Part shown: piece by piece, positions 6,281 through 11,688 of the stretch
Position numbering within the stretch: position 1 is the first letter of the stretch
How the letters are laid out: each line of letters starts with the position of its first letter
Origin: an uncultured Lachnospiraceae bacterium
Lineage (GTDB): Bacteria > Bacillota > Clostridia > Lachnospirales > Lachnospiraceae
Direction: 5' to 3'
Length of the DNA stretch: 11,688 bases
Assembly: GCA_910578715.1 (NCBI GenBank)
Contig: CAJTRL010000026.1
Span: forward strand, 33,835-45,522
Program-made: the position numbers and the translations under genes
Notes under the pieces: generated by a model
Databases searched by the model: none
What the model saw: only the letters and a program-made list of their open reading frames with translations
What the model was told of the DNA's origin: nothing

Positions 6281-7327
6281 ATGGATTTTCAGCAGAATCA
6301 GTCAAATGTGGAATATGAACATTTCAGCAATAACGGAACGAAGAGAAAAGGCGGAAAAGAGAAAAAGAAAGGAAAAGGCATTGTAGTTTTCCTTCTTTTC
6401 ATTGCGCTTATTGTTGTCGGTGCGAACAGCATTGTTATCACGAAAGAGAACCAGTACAAGCTGATTCGCCAGTTTGGCCGTGTAGAGCGGGTTATCTCGA
6501 CTTCCGGCCTCAGTTTTAAAATACCCTTTATCGAATCGGTGGATGTCATTCCGAATCAGCTTTTATTGTATGACTTACCGGCTTCGGACGTTATCACTTC
6601 CGACAAAAAAACGATGATTGTAGACAGTTATGTTTTGTGGAAAGTCAATGACCCGCTGAAATTTGCTCAGACCCTGAGCGGTTCCGTTTCCAATGCGGAA
6701 CGGCGTATAGATACGATTGTATACAATGCGACAAAGAATACCATTTCCAATATGAAACAGGACGAGGTCATCGTCAGCCGCGACGGAAAAATGACGATTA
6801 CGGTAGACCAGGCGGATGACGAATTGACGGGGAACAATCTGGAACTCGCGGAAGAAACGAAAGAGGTTATCGAAATCACGTCTCTGACGGAAGAGATTAT
6901 GGCGCAGATAGCGCGCTCGGAAGAGCAGTATGGCATTGAAATCGTTACCGTGGAAGTGAAGAAACTGGACTTGCCAGACGACAACAAGCAGGCCGTTTAT
7001 ACCCGTATGATTTCCGAGCGTGAAAACATTGCGGCGCAGTATACGGCAGAAGGCGCTTCCCAGGCGAAAATGATAGAAAACACGACGGATAAGGAAGTGG
7101 CAATCATGCTTTCCGATGCGGAAGCGAAGGCGGAAGCAATTATTGCGGAAGGAGAAGCGGAGTATATGCGGATTCTTTCCGAAGCCTATTCCGACCCGGA
7201 AAAAACGGATTTTTACTCCTTTGTCCGGGCGCTGGATGCGCTAAAAGCGAGTATGGAAGGGGATAACAAAACGGTCATTCTTTCGGACGATTCCCCGATT
7301 GCCCAGATATTTAACGGCAATTATTGA
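6281..7327 (+). CDS. hflC: HflC-like SPFH membrane protein (protease modulator)
   Basis: This 348-residue partner of HflK has a strongly basic stretch (21-33), a single membrane helix (about 34-52) and an SPFH domain (about 54-240). The segment 158-205, with VIVSRDGKMTI, corresponds to an insertion also present in E. coli HflC. An Ala/Glu-rich coiled coil (about 240-300) follows. The C-terminal block SDPEKTDFYSFVRALDAL (304-321), then TVILSDDSPIAQIF (331-344), matches the conserved HflC ending (DPDFYAFIRSL and later VMSPDSDF in E. coli), which identifies this one as HflC rather than HflK. The ATG at 6281 has AAAGGA at 6268-6273, seven bases upstream. A GTG at 6260 would add seven codons without a ribosome binding site. 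The 70-base gap from hflK holds a small hairpin (GGCGC/GTGCC, 6246-6264) but no terminator, so the two are probably co-transcribed. Confidence 0.92.
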   Translation: MDFQQNQSNVEYEHFSNNGTKRKGGKEKKKGKGIVVFLLFIALIVVGANSIVITKENQYKLIRQFGRVERVISTSGLSFKIPFIESVDVIPNQLLLYDLPASDVITSDKKTMIVDSYVLWKVNDPLKFAQTLSGSVSNAERRIDTIVYNATKNTISNMKQDEVIVSRDGKMTITVDQADDELTGNNLELAEETKEVIEITSLTEEIMAQIARSEEQYGIEIVTVEVKKLDLPDDNKQAVYTRMISERENIAAQYTAEGASQAKMIENTTDKEVAIMLSDAEAKAEAIIAEGEAEYMRILSEAYSDPEKTDFYSFVRALDALKASMEGDNKTVILSDDSPIAQIFNGNY

Positions 7328-7349
7328 AAAAAGAGCATACATTGAAAAA
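7323..7349. repeat. Short direct repeat at the hflC stop
   Basis: ATTGAAAAA occurs at 7323-7331 and 7341-7349, an 18-base period. The first copy contains the hflC stop TGA (7325-7327). At nine AT-rich bases it could be chance. Confidence 0.3.
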
Positions 7350-7363
7350 TCGGAGATAAAGGC

Positions 7364-7387
7364 ATGGTATTAAAAAATGGATATTAA
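7364..7387 (+). other. Mini-ORF overlapping the TPR gene start
   Basis: A seven-codon frame starts with ATG at 7364 and stops with TAA at 7385-7387, overlapping the TPR start codon at 7377 in another frame. The GGAGA at 7352-7356 is seven bases from this ATG but about 20 from the TPR ATG. It could couple translation to the TPR gene, or be incidental. Confidence 0.35.
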
Positions 7388-8234
7388 CGCTTTTTTTACA
7401 CAGCTGGACGCGCTTTTTTCGGAAAATCAGATAGAGAAAGTAGAACCTTTTCTGTGTGGTTCCCTGGAACAGGCGAAGGAAGAAAAGGATTATGGCGCCT
7501 ATATTTCCATCTGCAATGAAATGATAGGCTTTTACAGGAGCGTTTCGGAGTTTCGGAAAGCCTTTGATGCAGCGGAAGACGTACTGCTTCTGATGGAAGA
7601 ACTGCAGCTGGACCGTTCGGAGCATTTCGCGACGACGCTGTTAAATACGGCCACAGCTTACCGGGCGGCCGGCAATTACAAACAGGCGTATACTTACTAT
7701 GAACAGGCTCTTCAAATTTATGAAGGCCTGATTCCGCCCGGCGATTACCGGTACGCGGGACTTTATAACAATATGAGCATTCTGCTGGAAAAAATGGAGC
7801 AGAACGATAAGGCCATTCAATATGCCGAAAAAGCGCTGGCAATCATCGAAACGCTGGAAGGCGGAGAAATGGAAACGGCAACGACGCTGACAAATCTGGC
7901 GTTGTTGTATTTTAAAGTTTCCGGCTATGAAAAGGCGAAAGAGCTTCTGGAGCGGGCGCTTATGCTTTTTGAGCAGAATAAGGACGGGACGGACGCGCAT
8001 TACAGCGGTGCGCTGGCGGGTGTCGGAGAAGCCTGTTATCGTATGAAGGACTATGAAAAAGCGCTGGCGGCCTATGAGAAGGCGCTGGCGGAAGTGGAAA
8101 AGCATTTTGGCCGGAATCTGAGTTATGCGGTGCTGTGCGAGAACTGTGCGGCAGTCTGCGGGCAGCTGCAGAGGGAAGAGGAACGGGAGGCTTATTTGGA
8201 GACCGCCGCCCAAATCCGGGAGTCTCTCGGATAA
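7377..8234 (+). CDS. Tetratricopeptide repeat (TPR) protein
   Basis: A 285-residue soluble, all-helical protein with kinesin-light-chain-style TPRs, which act as protein-binding scaffolds. Clear repeats include about 84-117 (NTATAYRAAGNYKQAYTYYEQAL), 126-160 (YNNMSILLEKMEQNDKAIQY), 168-200 (LTNLALLYFKVSGYEKAKEL) and 210-243 (GVGEACYRMKDYEKALAAYE), with degenerate units before and after. No enzyme motif, signal peptide or membrane segment is visible. The ATG at 7377 opens the MDINAFF start, which looks like the family N-terminus. Its own ribosome binding site is poor (best GGAGA far upstream), and a mini-ORF overlaps it. It sits 49 bases after hflC and 117 bases before a nucleotidyltransferase-like gene. 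The pairing with that gene suggests a shared, unknown job. The partner protein bound by the TPRs cannot be read from sequence. Confidence 0.9.
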   Translation: MDINAFFTQLDALFSENQIEKVEPFLCGSLEQAKEEKDYGAYISICNEMIGFYRSVSEFRKAFDAAEDVLLLMEELQLDRSEHFATTLLNTATAYRAAGNYKQAYTYYEQALQIYEGLIPPGDYRYAGLYNNMSILLEKMEQNDKAIQYAEKALAIIETLEGGEMETATTLTNLALLYFKVSGYEKAKELLERALMLFEQNKDGTDAHYSGALAGVGEACYRMKDYEKALAAYEKALAEVEKHFGRNLSYAVLCENCAAVCGQLQREEEREAYLETAAQIRESLG

Positions 8235-8268
8235 GGCAGCGGAGTTTTGTTAAGGCAGCGAAGTTATG
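8232..8268. repeat. Tandem duplication starting at the TPR stop codon
   Basis: Two 18-base units, at 8232-8249 and 8251-8268, match at 16 of 18 positions with a 19-base period. Both begin TAAGGCAGCG, and the first TAA is the stop codon of the TPR gene. The second TAA is in another frame. Confidence 0.75.
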
Positions 8269-8351
8269 GAGAGGTTTCTTTGAACAGTCTATGATGGTAT
8301 ACCGGAGAATTTTCAGAGAAAAATGGACGATGGAAAGGCACAGGATTTGGC

Positions 8352-9272
8352 ATGAAGGGACTGGAATTATCGAAAAAATATTTTGAGGCATATGGCAGAG
8401 AAATGCTTGCGCAGTTTCCGGCGCTGGAAAAAGAATATGCGGCCGGGCTTGTGGGCAGAGGCTCGGAATGCTTCGGTTTCGACGATGAAATTTCCAAAGA
8501 CCACGATTACGGCCCGTCTTTCTGTATCTGGCTGAAAAGAGATGTTTATGAGCAGTTCGGACAGAAAGTACAGGAGGCTTATGAACAAATGCCCGCAGAA
8601 TTTCTGGGCGTGCCGGGCCGGGTCACGGAGGAAACGGGAAGAGGCCGGGTGGGCGTGCTCTGTCTGGAAGATTTTTATTACGGGCTGCTCGGCACATGCC
8701 AGGTGCCGGAGACGAAACTGGAATGGTTCCGCTTACAGGACGAGAATCTTTCCACCGCCACCAACGGAGCGGTATTTGAAGACCCCTGCGGCGCGTTTTC
8801 CCGGATGAGGGACGGGTTTCTTTCCTATTACCCGGAAGACGTGAGGGTGAAAAAAATTGTGGCATGTCTTGCCCGGATGGCAAGAGCCGGGCAGTATAAT
8901 TATATGAGAGCAATGCGGCGGGACGAGCGGGTTGCCGCCGGCCTGTTTCTGCATGAATTTATCCGGGAAAGTATGCGGCTCGTTTATTTACTGAACCGCC
9001 GGTATGCGCCTTTTGACAAATGGATTCACAGGGGGATGAAATCGCTTCCCAGCTGTTCGGAAATCGGCGATATGATACTTCTTTTTTATCAGGTGGAAAA
9101 AGCGGAAGATAAAGTATTGATTATAGAAGCCATATGTAATATTATCGTACAGGAGCTGAATGCCCAGGGACTGTCAAATCTGGAGGATAATTTTTTGCAG
9201 AATCACCTTCTTTCGGTAACGGAGAAAATAGAGGATGAAACACTTCGGAATATGCAGTTTTTGGAAGGATGA
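8352..9272 (+). CDS. DUF4037 nucleotidyltransferase-like protein
   Basis: This 306-residue protein matches the DUF4037 type. The N-terminal part has the nucleotidyltransferase-fold signature: Gly37-Ser38 followed by SKDHDY (48-53), whose Asp50 and Asp52 form the D-x-D metal pair. A third acidic residue may come from LEDF (105-108). The middle contains ENLSTATNGAVFEDP (131-145) and YYPEDVR (159-165). The helical C-terminal half carries YNYMRAMRRDER (182-193) and LLNRRYAPFDKW (213-224), conserved in the family as I remember it, and resembling the helical domain that follows the catalytic domain in kanamycin nucleotidyltransferase. The substrate is unknown. It is probably cytoplasmic. The ATG follows AGGA (8342-8345) by six bases. 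The stop overlaps the next start by four bases (ATGA), so translation is likely coupled downstream. DUF4037 and TPR modules are, from memory, found together elsewhere, which fits the upstream neighbour. Confidence 0.87.
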   Translation: MKGLELSKKYFEAYGREMLAQFPALEKEYAAGLVGRGSECFGFDDEISKDHDYGPSFCIWLKRDVYEQFGQKVQEAYEQMPAEFLGVPGRVTEETGRGRVGVLCLEDFYYGLLGTCQVPETKLEWFRLQDENLSTATNGAVFEDPCGAFSRMRDGFLSYYPEDVRVKKIVACLARMARAGQYNYMRAMRRDERVAAGLFLHEFIRESMRLVYLLNRRYAPFDKWIHRGMKSLPSCSEIGDMILLFYQVEKAEDKVLIIEAICNIIVQELNAQGLSNLEDNFLQNHLLSVTEKIEDETLRNMQFLEG

Positions 9273-9784
9273 TATTGAAACGTATGTTCGGTTGTGATAA
9301 TATAAAATCGAAACGGGAGATTTCCCTGACCAAAGCCGACGTTTGGCTGCTTGCTGCGGTTCTGGCGGCGGCGTTTCTGCTTCTCTTCGCATTTCATGCG
9401 GTCCGGAAGCCGGGAAGCCGGGCGGTAGTATCTTATGACGGCGGTATTGTTTTAGAATTATCCCTTTCCCGGAAGGAAGCGGATTATTATCTGGTGCTGT
9501 GGAAAACGGATTCTGCCGGAAATGCCGGACTTTACAGACTGTCGCCGGATGCCTGGGAAACGGAAGCGGAAGCGCTGACTGAGGCAGAGGGCGTGGAAGC
9601 ATATAATCTGTTTGTCTGTGAAAATGGAGAAGTGCGGATGATGCAAAGCAGCTGCCCGGACTTAATCTGCGTGCGTCATAAGGCTGTTTCGGAAACGGGT
9701 GAGACGATTGTCTGTCTGCCCCATAAGCTGGTGATTGAAATTACGGGCGCGCCGGAGACGGAACTGGATGGAGTGGTATATTGA
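9269..9784 (+). CDS. NusG domain II-containing membrane protein
   Basis: A 171-residue protein with a short cytoplasmic N-terminus, one membrane helix (about 25-45) and an outward-facing C-terminal domain of the NusG domain II type (about 50-165). The family signature is present: CPDLICV (129-135) and IVCLPHKLVIEI (147-158), with cysteines 129, 134 and 149. It is not the transcription factor NusG. Related small membrane proteins are usually encoded beside Gx transporter genes, as here. In Listeria a similar pair belongs to the flavin-based extracellular electron transfer locus (EetA/EetB), which I recall but cannot verify here. The start is uncertain. ATG 9269 overlaps the previous stop but directly abuts GGAAGG. 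TTG 9275 in the same frame has the better spacing (GGAAGGA, then five bases). ATG 9284 is also possible. The stop TGA shares its A with the next ATG. Confidence 0.85.
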   Translation: MILKRMFGCDNIKSKREISLTKADVWLLAAVLAAAFLLLFAFHAVRKPGSRAVVSYDGGIVLELSLSRKEADYYLVLWKTDSAGNAGLYRLSPDAWETEAEALTEAEGVEAYNLFVCENGEVRMMQSSCPDLICVRHKAVSETGETIVCLPHKLVIEITGAPETELDGVVY

Positions 9785-10305
9785 TGAGACGAAAGACCGT
9801 TATTCTGGGCTTTTTACTGGCATTATCCATGATTTTGTCCTATATTGAATCCCTTCTGCCGCTTACCGTTGGGATTCCCGGCATGAAACTCGGACTGCCA
9901 AATCTTGTGGTAGTGCTCCTATTATATTCCTATGGCGGAAAAGAGGCGTTTGCGGTCAATCTGCTGCGCATTGTGCTTTCCGGTTTTCTGTTCGGGAATC
10001 TGTCCGCAATTTTATATGCGCTATCCGGTGCGGTATGCAGTTTTGTCATGATGCTGCTCTTGCGAAAGACAGGGCGGTTTTCGATAGCGGGCATCAGCAT
10101 AGGAGGCGGTGTATTTCATAACATCGGACAAACGGCGGCTGCGTGTCTGGTGGTGGAAGCGTCCGCGCCGTTATTCTATCTGCCATTTCTGCTGGCGGCG
10201 GGAGCGGTTACGGGATTTCTCATCGGATTTACCGCAGTCCGGGTGCAGCCCGGCATCAGCCGGCTGCTGGAAAACGGGGAAGGGCGCGTGGATGAGCGGC
10301 TGTAA
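9784..10305 (+). CDS. Gx transporter family / HepS-I-like membrane protein
   Basis: A 173-residue, strongly hydrophobic protein with about five membrane helices (near 5-25, 37-50, 55-93, 104-125 and 128-152). Conserved landmarks are GMKLGLPNLVVVLLLY (33-48), GFLFGNLSAILYALSG (67-82) and GGGVFHNIGQ (107-116). The family was first annotated as heptaprenyl diphosphate synthase component I but has no prenyltransferase motifs, and it looks like a small-molecule permease subunit resembling ECF S-components. The substrate is unknown. It is translationally coupled to the NusG-II gene (TGATG overlap at 9782-9786). The ATG at 9784 is preferred over the adjacent TTG at 9781, with GGAG at 9770-9773. The gene's end is duplicated in tandem, so the codons for DERL-stop appear twice in the same frame. 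The hydrophilic tail (about 156-173) is not typical membrane sequence. Confidence 0.85.
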   Translation: MRRKTVILGFLLALSMILSYIESLLPLTVGIPGMKLGLPNLVVVLLLYSYGGKEAFAVNLLRIVLSGFLFGNLSAILYALSGAVCSFVMMLLLRKTGRFSIAGISIGGGVFHNIGQTAAACLVVEASAPLFYLPFLLAAGAVTGFLIGFTAVRVQPGISRLLENGEGRVDERL

Positions 10306-10339
10306 CGGAAAACGGGAAGGGCGGATGAGCGGCTGTAAC
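10269..10339. repeat. Tandem duplication across the Gx gene stop codon
   Basis: Copy 1 (10269-10306, 38 bases) and copy 2 (10307-10339, 33 bases) are identical apart from a 1-base and a 4-base gap. Both end GATGAGCGGCTGTAAC. The two TAA codons (10303-10305 and 10336-10338) are in the same frame, so read-through would add eleven sense-like codons ending again in DERL. The near-identity indicates a recent event. Confidence 0.9.
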
Positions 10340-10382
10340 GGATAACCGGACAGGGAAGAAGTAAACAGACAGAGGAGATACA

Positions 10383-11006
10383 ATGTACGCATACATCAAA
10401 GGGACAATAGAAGAGATTACGGAAGACAATCTCGTGCTGGAAGCGGGACAGATTGGCTATAATATCAAAATTTCCGCGCGGACCGCAAATGTACTGGGCA
10501 GCATCGGGGCTTTCGTCAAAATATACACTTATACGCTCGTGCGGGAAGATACCTTCTGCCTGTACGGGTTCCTGACAAGGGATGATTTGGAAATTTTCAG
10601 GAAACTGATTACCGTCAACGGCATCGGTCCGAAAGGAGGACTTGCCATTTTGTCCGTGATGAGTGCGGATGAGCTGGTTTTTGCGATTGCATCGGGAGAT
10701 GCCAGAGCCATTGCCAAAGCGCCGGGCGTCGGCATAAGGACCGCGGAACGCGTGATTCTGGATTTGAAAGGAAAAATTTCCCTGGAAGATGCGCTGCCAT
10801 CTGCAACAGTGCCGTCTGGGGCAGCCGTGTCCGCTGATGCGCTGGCCGGAAGCGGTATCGGCAAAGAAAAGAACGAGGCAGTGGAAGCGCTGACCGCGCT
10901 CGGCTATGCGGCGACGGATGCCCTTCGTGCGGTCAGACAGGTGGAAACAAATGAAAATACCAGCGTTGAGGATATCCTGAAGGCTGCTTTGAAATATTTG
11001 TATTAA
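10383..11006 (+). CDS. ruvA: Holliday junction branch migration protein RuvA
   Basis: RuvA binds four-way DNA junctions as a tetramer and recruits the RuvB motor for branch migration in recombinational repair. The 207-residue length is normal. Domain I, an OB fold, spans about 1-63 (MYAYIKGTIEE, then LYGF at 60-63). Domain II carries two helix-hairpin-helix motifs, VNGIGPKGGLAIL (78-90) and APGVGIRTAERVILDLK (113-129). A flexible Ala/Ser/Val linker (about 137-160) leads to domain III (about 163-207), which contacts RuvB. The ATG follows GGAG (10374-10377) by five bases. ruvB begins 22 bases after the stop, the usual ruvAB order. The 77-base gap from the Gx gene contains the duplicated gene end and no terminator or clear promoter. 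Confidence 0.98.
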   Translation: MYAYIKGTIEEITEDNLVLEAGQIGYNIKISARTANVLGSIGAFVKIYTYTLVREDTFCLYGFLTRDDLEIFRKLITVNGIGPKGGLAILSVMSADELVFAIASGDARAIAKAPGVGIRTAERVILDLKGKISLEDALPSATVPSGAAVSADALAGSGIGKEKNEAVEALTALGYAATDALRAVRQVETNENTSVEDILKAALKYLY

Positions 11007-11028
11007 TACGGATAAGACAGGTGTGATA

Positions 11029-11688
11029 ATGGCAAACAGAGTAATCGAAACAAATCTGATGGAAGAAGACATCAAAATAGAAGGCTCGCTGCGTCCGCAG
11101 ACTTTGAATGACTATATCGGTCAATCCAAAATCAAAGAGAATCTGCGGATATATATTGAAGCGGCGAAGCAGAGAAACGACGCGCTGGACCATGTATTGT
11201 TCTATGGGCCGCCCGGACTTGGAAAGACCTCTCTGGCGGGCGTCATTGCCAATGAAATGAACGTCCACATGAAAGTCACTAGCGGCCCGGCCATCGAAAA
11301 ACCGGGAGAAATGGCGGCTATCCTCAACAATTTACAGGAGGGGGATATCCTGTTTGTGGATGAAATCCATCGGCTGAACAGACAGGTGGAGGAAGTGCTG
11401 TATCCGGCGATGGAGGATTATGCCATCGACATTATGATTGGAAAAGGGGCTTCCGCCCGTTCGATTCGTCTGGATTTGCCCCATTTTACCCTGGTCGGCG
11501 CGACGACCAGAGCGGGCCTTTTAAGCGCGCCGCTGCGGGACCGGTTCGGCGTGATGCACCATCTGGAATTTTATTCGGTGGAAGAGCTGAAACTGATTAT
11601 TCTGCATTCCGCACAGATACTGCATGTGATGATTGAAGAAAAAGGCGCGCTGGAGCTGGCCAGAAGAAGCCGGGGAACGCCGAGGCTC
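11029..11688 (+). CDS. ruvB: Holliday junction DNA helicase RuvB (3' end beyond the window)
   Basis: RuvB is the AAA+ ATPase ring that drives branch migration with RuvA. The first 220 codons are present and the frame is open to the window edge. The full protein is usually about 330-345 residues, so roughly a third is missing. Motifs seen: LRPQTLNDYIGQ (21-32), the conserved RuvB opening; Walker A GPPGLGKT (60-67); Walker B with DEIH (111-114); sensor 1 GATTRAG (157-163); and PLRDRFG (168-174), which carries the arginine finger. SRGTPRL (214-220) at the cut is the sensor 2 region. The ATG has AGG at 11019-11021, seven bases upstream. A 10-base palindrome, GTATTAATAC (11000-11009), spans the ruvA stop and is likely incidental. 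Confidence 0.98.
   Translation, partial: MANRVIETNLMEEDIKIEGSLRPQTLNDYIGQSKIKENLRIYIEAAKQRNDALDHVLFYGPPGLGKTSLAGVIANEMNVHMKVTSGPAIEKPGEMAAILNNLQEGDILFVDEIHRLNRQVEEVLYPAMEDYAIDIMIGKGASARSIRLDLPHFTLVGATTRAGLLSAPLRDRFGVMHHLEFYSVEELKLIILHSAQILHVMIEEKGALELARRSRGTPRL

Noticed and set aside
6752..6895. Acidic insertion in HflC as an unusual feature
   Set aside because: E. coli HflC carries a comparable insertion at the same place, so it supports the family call instead of being odd.
8269..8351. Internal promoter between the TPR and DUF4037 genes
   Set aside because: A TTGAAC hexamer at 8280 has no -10 element at workable spacing.
10176..11075. 299-codon minus-strand frame across the Gx and ruvA genes
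   Set aside because: Length is explained by codon bias of the well-identified sense genes; the translation has no domain and it crosses several gene ends.

Overview
The window looks like ordinary chromosome from a Gram-positive anaerobe of the Clostridia, most likely a Lachnospiraceae member. This is inferred from moderate GC content, strong GGAGG-type ribosome binding sites, the gene set (DUF5662, DUF4037, NusG domain II, Gx transporter next to ruvAB) and protein style. No phage, plasmid, insertion sequence, CRISPR array, rRNA or tRNA is visible. No gap between genes exceeds about 200 bases.

Layout. (a) 1-64: two copies of a 23-base hairpin-forming repeat upstream of the first gene. (b) 92-2995, plus strand: a GlgX/isoamylase-like protein of glycoside hydrolase family 13 whose catalytic residues are mostly replaced, a DUF5662 protein, and a 101-residue protein with 15 cysteines, closed by a strong intrinsic terminator. 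(c) 3086-4247: tryptophanyl-tRNA synthetase (trpS) with its own promoter and a bidirectional terminator. (d) 4246-4977, minus strand: a histidine-phosphatase family enzyme converging on trpS. (e) 4978-5139: a divergent promoter region with an operator-like palindrome. (f) 5140-11688, plus strand: a run of eight closely spaced genes, hflK, hflC, a TPR protein, a DUF4037 nucleotidyltransferase-like protein, a NusG domain II membrane protein, a Gx-family membrane protein, ruvA and ruvB. ruvB is cut by the window end.

How the genes fit together. HflK and HflC form a membrane SPFH complex that in other bacteria surrounds the FtsH protease. The TPR and DUF4037 genes look like a scaffold and nucleotidyltransferase pair of unknown target. 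NusG-II and Gx are translationally coupled by overlapping stop and start codons and probably act together at the membrane. RuvA and RuvB are the Holliday junction branch-migration motor. No terminator is visible between hflK and ruvB, so a single long transcript is possible.

Most worth a second look: the apparently catalytically dead GlgX-like protein, the Cys-rich small protein, the alternative-pairing hairpin repeats at the left edge, the TPR/DUF4037 pair beside hflKC, the NusG-II/Gx pair away from any visible partner, and short tandem duplications that straddle stop codons at several gene ends. I found no clear evidence of a wholly new multi-gene system.
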